Below are positions 1 to 7,213 of a stretch of DNA of 15,767 nt, piece by piece. The stretch comes from DASSBG01 sp965651365 (lineage in GTDB: Bacteria; Pseudomonadota; Gammaproteobacteria; Xanthomonadales; Rhodanobacteraceae). The position numbers were made by a program, and so were the translations under genes. The notes beneath the pieces are model-generated. The model saw nothing but the letters and a program-made list of their open reading frames with translations, searched no databases and had not been told where the DNA came from. Location: contig CBFGSA010000069.1 in the NCBI GenBank assembly GCA_965651365.1, positions 1 through 15,767 of the forward strand, in the 5' to 3' direction. Positions within the stretch are counted from its first letter, which is position 1. Every line of letters begins with the position of its first letter.

Positions 1-53
1 AAGGCTGGGCCGGCACCAAGCACCAGGGATGGTTCGGGGCGTGAGGGGAAATG
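1..53. other. Non-coding edge downstream of the permease gene
   Basis: Short stretch between the window edge and the TAG stop of the permease gene. No start codon with a ribosome binding site, hairpin or repeat is visible. The next gene of the operon, if any (for example an outer-membrane factor), would lie outside the window. Confidence 0.5.
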
Positions 54-1292
54 CTACTCGGCGCGCAAGGCATCAATCGGATCCAATGCCGCGGCCTGGC
101 GTGCCGGGTAGACGCTGAAGGCGAGGCCGATCAGGGTGCAGGCCGCGGCAGCAAGAATGATCGGCAGCGGTGCCCAGGCCACCTGCCAGCCGGCGAAGGT
201 GGCGATCAGGTAGGCCAGCAGCGCGCCGAACAGGATGCCGATGATGGCGCCCGTCAGGCAGATCACGGTGGCCTCGCGCAGGAAGCGGGCGATGATGTCG
301 TTGCGGCGGGCGCCGATCGCGCGCAGCAGGCCGATCTCGCGGCGCCGCTCCAGCACGTTGGCCAGCATGATGTTCATGATGCCGATGCCGCCAACCAGCA
401 GGCTGACCGCAGCGATCGCGCCCATCACGATCGAGAAGATGCGCTGGGTTTTCTGGTTCTGCTGGTAGAGCTGCTGCGGCACGATCAGGCTGTAGTCGTT
501 GGCACCGCCGTGGCGCTGACTGAGCAAATCGCCCAGCACGCGGGCGTCGGCGGCCAGGTGCGAGGGGTCGTCGATGCGCAGCACGAAGCGGTCGATCGGA
601 TCTTCCATCGGCTGGAAGCGGAAGCGGGTCTGGGCGCTTGCCAGCGGCACGAACACGCGGTTGCTGGCGGCACCGAGCGACACACCCTCGAACTTGTTCT
701 TGCCCAGGTCGCGGTCGGCCAGCACGCCGATCACGCGCATCCAGACATGATCGAGCTTGACCAGCTGGCCCATGGCCTGGCCGTTCGGGAACAGCTCGGC
801 GGCCGCCTGGTGGCCGAGCACCGCGACGGCAGCCAGACTCTTGTTGTCCGCGTCGGTAATACCGCGGCCCGCGGCGACACTGAGCGCGCGCAGCTTGAAC
901 CAGTCGGGGCTGACGCCGCTGGCCTGGATCTCGCCATTGCCGAAGTCCGAATACACGTCGCGTACCTTGATCTGCTTTTCCGCGGCCCAGGCCAGTGCGC
1001 CCGGCACCACCTTGAGCGCGGCGCGTGCATCGGCGCGGGTCAGGCCCAGGCTGCGCGCACGCAGTTCCTTGAGCGCGTCGTCATTGTCGGGGGCGTTGGC
1101 CTCGACGATCAGGTTGTTCAGCCCCAGGCTCTGCACCAGGTGCAGCGCCTCGCGGCGACTGCCCTCGCCAACACCCTGCATGGCCACGATGGCGCCAACC
1201 CCAAAGATCAGGCCGAGCAGGGTGAGCCCGGTACGCAGCTTGCGCCGCCACAATTCCTCGATTGCTTCGCGCCAGGCCGGGGACAGCGTCAT
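54..1292 (-). CDS. MacB-type ABC transporter permease (FtsX family)
   Basis: Inner-membrane permease of an ABC exporter, 412 aa. One membrane segment lies near the N terminus (about 20-42). A large periplasmic MacB-type core domain follows (about 45-280), then three membrane segments (about 284-310, 340-366, 373-395) forming the FtsX domain. The family signature is clear: GGIGIMNIML at 301-310, RREIGLLRAIGARR at 317-330 and the ending YPARQAAALDPIDALR. There is no fused nucleotide-binding domain; the ATPase is the first gene of the same operon. The ATG overlaps the TGA of the upstream adaptor (ATGA), and an AAGGAG ribosome binding site lies 5 bases before it, which fixes the start. It should work with the ATPase and adaptors as a MacAB-like export or membrane-extraction machine. 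Substrate unknown. Confidence 0.93.
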   Translation of the reverse strand: MTLSPAWREAIEELWRRKLRTGLTLLGLIFGVGAIVAMQGVGEGSRREALHLVQSLGLNNLIVEANAPDNDDALKELRARSLGLTRADARAALKVVPGALAWAAEKQIKVRDVYSDFGNGEIQASGVSPDWFKLRALSVAAGRGITDADNKSLAAVAVLGHQAAAELFPNGQAMGQLVKLDHVWMRVIGVLADRDLGKNKFEGVSLGAASNRVFVPLASAQTRFRFQPMEDPIDRFVLRIDDPSHLAADARVLGDLLSQRHGGANDYSLIVPQQLYQQNQKTQRIFSIVMGAIAAVSLLVGGIGIMNIMLANVLERRREIGLLRAIGARRNDIIARFLREATVICLTGAIIGILFGALLAYLIATFAGWQVAWAPLPIILAAAACTLIGLAFSVYPARQAAALDPIDALRAE

Positions 1293-2500
1293 GCGGGCTC
1301 CTTGTCAATTTCGCTGCGGTCAATAAGCACTTTGTCGCCGGCTTCCAGGCCGCTCCTGATCTGGGTGCGGTCTGCGCCGCGCGCGCCGAGGCTTACCTTG
1401 CGGGCCACCGGCTTGCCGTGTTCCAGCACGTACACGCGCGGGGAATCGCCGGCCGAGTCGATGGCGAGATTGGGCACGCTGATCGCCCGGTCATCGCGGA
1501 AGACCGTGATCTCGATGGCGAAGCGCTGCTCGGGCATCCAGTGGAAGCGGCTGATCGCATCCTTGGGCACGCGGGCTTTCATCATCACGTACTTGACCGG
1601 GTTTTCGCGGCTGCGGGTCTGGGCCGCGGCAGCAATCCAGGAGATCTTCGAGACCGCCGTCTGGTCCGGCTTGCCGAGTGGGTGCAGGTGCACCACATCG
1701 CCTTTCTCGATGCCCTGCGCCTGCACCTGCGGCACGGCAATCTCGACATCCATTTCCGCGATGTCGGGCAGACTCGCCAGCGGCCGGCCGGCGAACAGAG
1801 TGGTGCCGACATGCGGCTTCTGGCCGCTCCAGTCCGCCTGCAGCATGAAGATCCCATCGTGCGGCGCGCGCAGTTCCAGCGCATCCAGATCGGCACGCTT
1901 CTGCTTGGCCTCGATGGAATAGGTATTGCGCTGGGCGTCGAGTACGGCCAGCTCGGCCGCGCCGCGCTCGGCGGTCTGGCCCTTGCGCCATTCGAGCACG
2001 TTCTGGCGTGTGCCCAGATACTGCTTGTCCTGCACCGCATCCAGAACCTTGTTGCGCGCCAGCGCTTCCAGGCTGGCATTGGCGTAGCGCTCGGCAATGG
2101 CGAGCTGGTAGGCCACATCGGCCAGGTCCACACCGAGCTTGCCACGGGTCTGGCCCAGGTCGGCCTGCTTGCCGATGCGCGCAATCGCATTACGCTTCAG
2201 ATCGAGCTCGGCTTCGGCCAGATCCTGCTTGCTCTGGCGGGCTGAAAATCGCGCCACGACTTCGCCTTTCCTGACCTCGCTGCCATCGGCCTTGACCCAC
2301 ACCAACTGGCGCTGGGTCCACTGCTGGCCCGGCACCTGCAGCGGCGTGGACTGGGTGGCCTTGAGTGCGCCTTCGGCATGGATGCCGAGATCGACCACGC
2401 CCGCTTGCACCGTCTCGGTCACCGGAGAGTCAGCCGCTTCCTGGCCGCAGGCGGCCAGCAGCAGTGTGGCCAGCAAAAGCAGCATGACGAGCCGTTTCAT
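1289..2500 (-). CDS. HlyD/MacA-type periplasmic adaptor lipoprotein
   Basis: Predicted membrane-fusion (adaptor) protein, 403 aa. The N terminus is a lipoprotein signal with lipobox LAAC, so Cys18 would be the lipidated residue. Domains in order: first half of the lipoyl-like domain (about 50-87, with KADGSEVRKGEVVARF), a long alpha-helical hairpin (about 88-208), second half of the lipoyl domain (210-246, RAPHDGIFML), beta-barrel (about 248-335), and a membrane-proximal domain (341-394, with VYVLEHGKPVARKV). An upstream in-frame extension exists, but it lies inside the preceding gene and is low-complexity Arg-rich. The ATG at 2498-2500 has a GGGAG site 7 bases upstream and overlaps the previous stop as ATGA. 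It is therefore translationally coupled to the neighbouring double adaptor. It probably links the permease to the cell envelope. Confidence 0.9.
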   Translation of the reverse strand: MKRLVMLLLLATLLLAACGQEAADSPVTETVQAGVVDLGIHAEGALKATQSTPLQVPGQQWTQRQLVWVKADGSEVRKGEVVARFSARQSKQDLAEAELDLKRNAIARIGKQADLGQTRGKLGVDLADVAYQLAIAERYANASLEALARNKVLDAVQDKQYLGTRQNVLEWRKGQTAERGAAELAVLDAQRNTYSIEAKQKRADLDALELRAPHDGIFMLQADWSGQKPHVGTTLFAGRPLASLPDIAEMDVEIAVPQVQAQGIEKGDVVHLHPLGKPDQTAVSKISWIAAAAQTRSRENPVKYVMMKARVPKDAISRFHWMPEQRFAIEITVFRDDRAISVPNLAIDSAGDSPRVYVLEHGKPVARKVSLGARGADRTQIRSGLEAGDKVLIDRSEIDKEPA

Positions 2501-4425
2501 GTCGTGTCTCCCGCGTCCGCTGGCCGGATCGTCACCTGCACCGGCTGGCCGGGCTTGAGCCCTCCCAGTTCGGCCTTGTCCAGACTGATGTCGAGGTCGA
2601 TCACCGGTACCGGTTCGGCGCGCGACTTGCTGTGTACGCTGTGCCCAATCGCATGAATGGTGCCCTCGATCTGGCGGCCGATGCCACCGGATAGCATGAC
2701 GGTGACCTTCTGTCCGGCACGCACGCGGGTGAAGTCGTGCTCGGGCAGGCTGGCGTGCACGGCCAGCGTATTCATGTCCGGAATGTCGCCGACGGCCATG
2801 CCGCGCCAGACCTGCGAGCCGGTGTCGATCTTGTCGCCGTTCCACTCCGAGCGGTGCAGCAGGATCCCGCCGCGCGGAGCGTTCAGGGTCAGCTTGGCCA
2901 TCGACTGCATCAGGCGCGTGACCTCGTGCTGCAGCAGCGACACTTCAGTCTGGGCCTGCTGCAACTGTGCGGTGCGGTCGCGCGCGGCGACCTGGGCACG
3001 CTGTTCGGTCAGCTTCAAGACCTGTTCGGCGCGCTTGCGATCGATCACCAGCTTCTTGTACTCGATTCCGGGTACGTAGGCCTGCGGCTGTTCGGCCTTG
3101 CGCGTGGCCTTGTCGGCGTCGGCACGGGCCTTGGCCACGGCCAGTTTGACATCGCGTGCAGCGTCGGCCAGATCCAGCTTGAGCTTTTCCAGCGCGCGCT
3201 GCTTTTCCTTCAGCTTGGCCTGGCTGGACGGCAGCTCCTGGGCGACATTGCCGCCGGCAAAAACCACCACCGGTTCACCTTTTTTCACTTTCTCGCCATC
3301 ACCGGCCATGCGCGTGATGTTGAGCTGCCAAAGACCCTGGATCTGCGGCGGCATCAGGGCCACGGTGTCCCGCGCGTAGATTTCGCCGCTGGCTTTCAAC
3401 ACCTTGGCGGCGGTCTTTTCCGGTTCTGCAGCTTGTGCGGGTTCGTTGGCCGGATCGGTGTCGACGCGCACGCTCATGCCGGGCAACAGGCGCAGCTTGT
3501 CGATACCGGCACCAGGCGTGATATCGACTTCGTAATAGCGCCCGTCACCCCACTCGGGCTTGGCGTTGGCGCTGCCGCTGACCTGCTTGATGGTGCCGGT
3601 CAGGCGCGAGCCGGGCAGCGCATCGAAGTGCAGGCCGACCTTTTGCTGCGGCTTGATCTGGTCGCGGTCGGATTCGAGCACCCAGGCGCGCACCGCGTAG
3701 TGGCCTCCTGGCTGGACGATTTCACCGACCTGGGTGCCGGGCATCGCATTCGAGCCCTGCTCGAAGCGGCCGCCAGCCCGTTGGCCATTGAACGACACCG
3801 TCATGAAGCCGTGGATGACGGTGCCAGCCTGTTTGGCGTAGACGGTTGCGGTGTCGACCTGGTCCTGATTGAACTGCAACTGCAATTGCAGCTTCTTGAC
3901 CTCCAGTGCGCCGCTCTGGCGGCTGCGCGCCACTGCGGCGCGTGCATCTTCAAGATTGCGTTTTGCCAGCTCGGCGGCGCGCCTGGCGCTGGTCCAGGTG
4001 CCCTGGTACTTGTCGTAGTCGATCGCCGGGATCAGCCGCTTCGGAATCGCCGCATCGACCGCGGCGGTGCGTTCGGCGGCCCGGGCGTTGACCAGGGCGA
4101 TGTCGGCGTCGACTTCCTTCAATTGCAGGTCGGCCAGCTCCTTGGCGTTCTTGTTTTCCGCCTTCTCGATCTGGTCCTTGAGATTCTGCAGTTGCGCCGC
4201 GGCCTGGCCGGCATCGATGCTGAGCACCGGATCGCCCTTTTTCACCTGGCTGCCGTCTTCGACAAACGAGCGCAACACCACCGGTGAGCTCATCGACGGT
4301 GGTGCAAACAGCGGTTCGGCACCCAGCGAGCGTACCTCGCCGGTCAGCACCGCAGCCGGGCTGCTGGTGCTGGCCAGAAGCAGGCACAGCCCCGTCAGCA
4401 TGCAAATCAGGCGGCGATCAGGCAT
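2497..4425 (-). CDS. Tandem (double-module) HlyD-type periplasmic adaptor
   Basis: Secreted adaptor of 642 aa, about 1.5 to 2 times the usual adaptor length. A Sec signal peptide is seen (positive start, hydrophobic 7-18, likely cleavage after SPAA at 25). Two similar modules follow. Module 1: lipoyl half 45-71 (EDGSQVKKGDPVLSID), helical hairpin about 73-190, lipoyl half 198-235, beta-barrel about 240-322. Module 2: lipoyl half about 355-392 (GDGEKVKKGEPVVVF), hairpin about 400-510, lipoyl half 514-550 (NAPRGGILLHRSEWNG), beta-barrel about 552-636. Both hairpins share a P-x-I-[DE]-Y-x-K motif at the turn (133-139, 452-458). The start at 4425 has a strong GGAGG site 6 bases upstream and overlaps the ATPase gene by 8 bases. 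Longer in-frame starts were dropped because they lie inside the ATPase gene and would spoil the signal peptide. The membrane-proximal domain of the next gene is absent here. Confidence 0.88.
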   Translation of the reverse strand: MPDRRLICMLTGLCLLLASTSSPAAVLTGEVRSLGAEPLFAPPSMSSPVVLRSFVEDGSQVKKGDPVLSIDAGQAAAQLQNLKDQIEKAENKNAKELADLQLKEVDADIALVNARAAERTAAVDAAIPKRLIPAIDYDKYQGTWTSARRAAELAKRNLEDARAAVARSRQSGALEVKKLQLQLQFNQDQVDTATVYAKQAGTVIHGFMTVSFNGQRAGGRFEQGSNAMPGTQVGEIVQPGGHYAVRAWVLESDRDQIKPQQKVGLHFDALPGSRLTGTIKQVSGSANAKPEWGDGRYYEVDITPGAGIDKLRLLPGMSVRVDTDPANEPAQAAEPEKTAAKVLKASGEIYARDTVALMPPQIQGLWQLNITRMAGDGEKVKKGEPVVVFAGGNVAQELPSSQAKLKEKQRALEKLKLDLADAARDVKLAVAKARADADKATRKAEQPQAYVPGIEYKKLVIDRKRAEQVLKLTEQRAQVAARDRTAQLQQAQTEVSLLQHEVTRLMQSMAKLTLNAPRGGILLHRSEWNGDKIDTGSQVWRGMAVGDIPDMNTLAVHASLPEHDFTRVRAGQKVTVMLSGGIGRQIEGTIHAIGHSVHSKSRAEPVPVIDLDISLDKAELGGLKPGQPVQVTIRPADAGDTT

Positions 4426-5110
4426 GCACGGCCTCCGCCGCCTGGCTGTCATGCTCGATCCGTCCGTCGCGAATGTGGATCTGGCGTTGGGCGTGCTCGG
4501 CAACCTCCAGGTCATGCGTGACCATGATGATGGTCTGCCCGCCGGCGTGGATCTCGTCGATCAGGCCGAGCACCGCAGCGGCGCTTTTCGAATCCAGGTT
4601 GCCGGTCGGCTCGTCGGCCAGCAGCAACGCGGGGCGCATCACCAGCGCGCGGGCGATGGCCACGCGCTGGATCTGGCCGCCGGAAAGCTGGCCCGGACGG
4701 TGATCAAGGCGTTCACCCAGCCCCATGCGCTCCAGCAACTGGCGCGCATGCGCTTCCAGGCCATTGTCCTCGCCGCGCAGGAAGCGCCGCGGCAGCAGCA
4801 CGTTTTCCAGCACCGTCAGCCGCGGCAGCAGATGAAAGGACTGGAACACGAAACCGATGCGGCGGTTGCGGAATTCGCTGGCCTGTTCGTCATCGAAGGT
4901 CGACACGTCGGTCTCGTCCAGCCAGTAGTGGCCGCGATCCGGCCGGTCCAGTACGCCCAGGATGTTGAGCAGGGTCGACTTGCCCGAACCGGACGGACCG
5001 ACCACGGCCACGAACTGGCCTGCCGGCACCTTGAGTTCGACGCCGTCGAGCGCCTTCACCGTCTGTCCGCCAATGTGGTAGTGCCGGGTTATGTCGTCGA
5101 GATGGACCAT
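4418..5110 (-). CDS. ABC exporter ATP-binding protein (LolD/MacB type)
   Basis: Cytoplasmic ATPase that powers the permease encoded three genes downstream; 230 aa, normal for a LolD-type subunit. Walker A GPSGSGKS is at 38-45, Q-loop Gln90, signature LSGGQ at 142-146, Walker B LLLADE at 162-167, D-loop near NLD 171-173 and switch His199 (MVTHD). All catalytic elements are intact. The residues around the signature (GQLSGGQIQRVAIARAL) and EPTGNLDS are typical of the MacB/LolD branch of exporters. The ATG at 5108-5110 is preceded by GGAAG. An upstream in-frame Met at 5161 would run through the palindromic repeat and add residues before the conserved start of the fold, so it was rejected. It is the first gene of the operon; its promoter should lie within 5111-5288, but none is convincing. 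Confidence 0.93.
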   Translation of the reverse strand: MVHLDDITRHYHIGGQTVKALDGVELKVPAGQFVAVVGPSGSGKSTLLNILGVLDRPDRGHYWLDETDVSTFDDEQASEFRNRRIGFVFQSFHLLPRLTVLENVLLPRRFLRGEDNGLEAHARQLLERMGLGERLDHRPGQLSGGQIQRVAIARALVMRPALLLADEPTGNLDSKSAAAVLGLIDEIHAGGQTIIMVTHDLEVAEHAQRQIHIRDGRIEHDSQAAEAVHA

Positions 5111-5288
5111 GGGCTTCCGTGTCAGTCTTTCGTCATTCCGGAGCCGCGCGCAGTGCGGCATCCGGTATCCACTCGTTACCTGGATGGTTCAACGCAGGAA
5201 AGTGGATCCCGGGTCGCCGCTGCGCGGCGTCCGGGATGACGATGGGGGTGTTGTCACATTCTGACCATGAAGCGACGTTCAGGTTCCG
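5111..5288. other. Intergenic region upstream of the ABC operon
   Basis: Space of 178 bases between the stop of an M61 peptidase gene and the start of the ABC ATPase gene, both on the minus strand. Most of it is a long palindromic repeat (listed separately). No clear rho-independent terminator with a T-run and no convincing sigma-70 promoter is visible, although the ABC operon should begin here. Confidence 0.5.
5131..5241. repeat. Long imperfect palindrome (REP/BIME-like)
   Basis: The left arm (5131-5173) and right arm (5201-5241) are inverted copies, roughly 80% complementary with a two-base length difference, around a 27-base loop. The outer ends CGTCAT...ATGACG and inner ends ATCCACT...AGTGGAT match exactly. 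Each arm also holds its own small palindrome (GCCGC/GCGGC on the left, CGCCGC/GCGGCG on the right). The 15-base core of the right arm reappears exactly at 13133-13147. This is the architecture of paired REP elements in intergenic space. Folded as RNA it could protect or end the upstream M61 transcript. Confidence 0.75.
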
Positions 5289-7190
5289 TTACAGTGGCGA
5301 ATACAGCGTGTCGAGGTAGTCCTTGCGGCCCTTGATGCGTTCCAGGTGCGGGTACTTGAGGCCACCATGGTAGTCGAGGTCCAGCGTCTTGTAGCGGTCG
5401 AAGTTCTTCACCAGCAGCTTGATTGGCTGGTCATTGCCCTTCTTCGCCGCTTCGCGCACGGCATTCTTGATCGCGTCGCTGCCGTACTCGCGGCCGTTGA
5501 CGGCAACGATGGTCATGCCCGGCGACAGACCGGCCTTGAAGGCGGGGCCGTCCCAGATCACGTCACGGATTTCGCCCTTGCCGTTGGCGCTGTAGCCCAG
5601 CGACCAGGTCAGCACGGTGGTATGCCAGCGCTTTTCCAGCGCCTTGACCGCATCCGAGGGCGTGTCGTTGTAGACCAGCTTCCAGCCCTGGCTGGCCAGT
5701 GCATCGGACAGGTTGACATGACCGTCGAGGCGCTGGCGCAGGAAGGCGGCCCAGTCGAACGGCTCGATGCCGTTGAGTGTCGCGACCACATCATCGAAGG
5801 TGTAGGTGTTGACTTTCCATACGCCGTTGTCCATGCCGAAGAAGGCCCTGGCAAAATCGTCGAGCGAATGCCGGCCGCGGCTCAATTCACGCAGCTTGCC
5901 GTCCACCGCCAGCCAGATCATCTGGCCGCCGGAATAGTAGTCCTCGCTCATCTGGTAGTTGCGATACGGCAGCGGTGCACGCTGGGCAATGGTCGGATCA
6001 TTGGTGGTGTCCTGGATGTTGCGCCAGGCCATGCCGGGGCGGCCGCGATCGTAGGTGGCCGCGACCATGGCCAGTTTTTCCAGGCCCTGCTTTTTCGTCA
6101 TCAGGCCGGCGCGGGCGGCCACCACATTGCCCCAGAACTGGGTCTGACCCTCGTATACCCACAGCAGGCTGTCGCCCATGGGCACGTTGAAGTTGGGCGT
6201 GGTGAGGTCGGCGCCACGGCGGTACTTGCCATTCCAGGAATGGTTGAACTCGTGGGCCAGCAGGTCACGCCCGGCCCAGCCGGTTTTCCACTGGGTGAAG
6301 TAGCCCAGGCCGACACCGTTCTCGCTGGAACGGTGGTGTTCCATGCCAATGCCGCTCATCTGGTCGCTGATGGCGAGCAGGAAGTCGTAGTGGTCGAAGT
6401 GGTGGGCACCATACAGCTTGTACATCTGCTGGACCAGATTGCGGTGCAACTTGATTTGCTCGTCGGTGGTCTCCAGTTCGTCGGCATCGTCGGCAAACAC
6501 ATTCAGGCGTACCGGCGTCTTGGCGCCGGGTGCCAGATCGATCTGCTTGTAATGCTTGCCGGCGAACATCGGCGAGTCGACCAACACGTTGTAGCTCACC
6601 GGCTTGAAGGTGATGCTGTCGGCGCTGCCGGACGCCTTTTCCAGCGCGGTGGCGTAGTGCCAGCCCGCGGGCAGCGTGATGCCGGGCTGGATCTCGATCT
6701 GGCGGATGTTGTGGCCGGCCGGATACAGGCTCATCAGTTCCCACTGCACATTGAGCATGTTCGGCGTCATGATGATGCGGCCTTCGCGCCGATTCTGCGG
6801 CGACAGATACTGGAAGGCCAGGTCGATCTGGCTGACACCCTCGGGCACGTCGATGTGGAAGGCATAGACGTTGTACTTGTCGCGGGTCCAGCGCAGGCGT
6901 TGGCCACCCGCGCGCACGGTGAGTCCGGCAAACTTGTCGATCGGGCCGGTGGGCGAATGGTGGCCCGGAATCCACTCGGGATACAGCAGGGTCAGCGGCC
7001 CGGGCGCTACCGGCACGGTTTCATGCACCTGGAAGATGCGCTGGCCGATATTGGTGGCGTCGACCTGGAGCTGGATGGTGCCGGGATACGGCGTGTCCTG
7101 GACCGGCGGTACGCTGTCATGACGTGCAGCATGGGCAGCCAGGCTGAGCAGCAGCCCGAAAACAAAAGCAATGGAAACATGAAACTTCAC
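5289..7190 (-). CDS. Secreted M61 family metallopeptidase with PDZ domain (copy 1)
   Basis: Predicted periplasmic zinc aminopeptidase of the glycyl-aminopeptidase family (M61), 633 aa. A signal peptide occupies about 1-21 (LLLSLAAHA). An N-terminal beta-rich M61 domain follows (about 35-220), then the catalytic domain with zinc motif HEFNH at 313-317 and the third ligand Glu347 in LLWVYEG. A PDZ domain lies at about 535-615 (GPAFKAGLSPGMTIVAVNG). All zinc ligands are present. The start codon is GTG, chosen because AGGAG lies 7 bases upstream and the signal peptide begins directly there. It follows the paralogous M61 gene by 23 bases and is probably co-transcribed with it. Known family members remove N-terminal Gly or Ala from peptides; the substrate here is inferred only. 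Confidence 0.92.
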   Translation of the reverse strand: MKFHVSIAFVFGLLLSLAAHAARHDSVPPVQDTPYPGTIQLQVDATNIGQRIFQVHETVPVAPGPLTLLYPEWIPGHHSPTGPIDKFAGLTVRAGGQRLRWTRDKYNVYAFHIDVPEGVSQIDLAFQYLSPQNRREGRIIMTPNMLNVQWELMSLYPAGHNIRQIEIQPGITLPAGWHYATALEKASGSADSITFKPVSYNVLVDSPMFAGKHYKQIDLAPGAKTPVRLNVFADDADELETTDEQIKLHRNLVQQMYKLYGAHHFDHYDFLLAISDQMSGIGMEHHRSSENGVGLGYFTQWKTGWAGRDLLAHEFNHSWNGKYRRGADLTTPNFNVPMGDSLLWVYEGQTQFWGNVVAARAGLMTKKQGLEKLAMVAATYDRGRPGMAWRNIQDTTNDPTIAQRAPLPYRNYQMSEDYYSGGQMIWLAVDGKLRELSRGRHSLDDFARAFFGMDNGVWKVNTYTFDDVVATLNGIEPFDWAAFLRQRLDGHVNLSDALASQGWKLVYNDTPSDAVKALEKRWHTTVLTWSLGYSANGKGEIRDVIWDGPAFKAGLSPGMTIVAVNGREYGSDAIKNAVREAAKKGNDQPIKLLVKNFDRYKTLDLDYHGGLKYPHLERIKGRKDYLDTLYSPL

Positions 7191-7197
7191 GTGGACT

Positions 7198-7202
7198 CTC
7201 CT
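7198..7202 (-). promoter_or_regulatory. Ribosome binding site that decides a GTG start
   Basis: AGGAG on the minus strand, 7 bases before the GTG at 7190, in the 23-base gap between the two M61 genes. It supports a GTG start directly at the signal peptide, where no ATG is present. Confidence 0.8.
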
Positions 7203-7213
7203 GTAGTGAATCT

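Noticed and set aside
51..1922. Long open frame on the plus strand opposite the permease and adaptor genes
   Set aside because: It is antisense to two clearly recognised genes, is rich in His/Gln/Arg/Ala/Asp without any domain, and is expected from GC-rich codon bias.
2501..2845. N-terminal extension of the lipoprotein adaptor
   Set aside because: The extra 115 residues are Arg-rich shadow sequence inside the upstream gene; the lipoprotein signal and ribosome binding site support 2500 as the start.
5253..5265. GTCACATTCTGAC dyad upstream of the ABC operon as an operator
   Set aside because: Only four bases per arm; too short to separate from chance without a regulator gene or a second copy.
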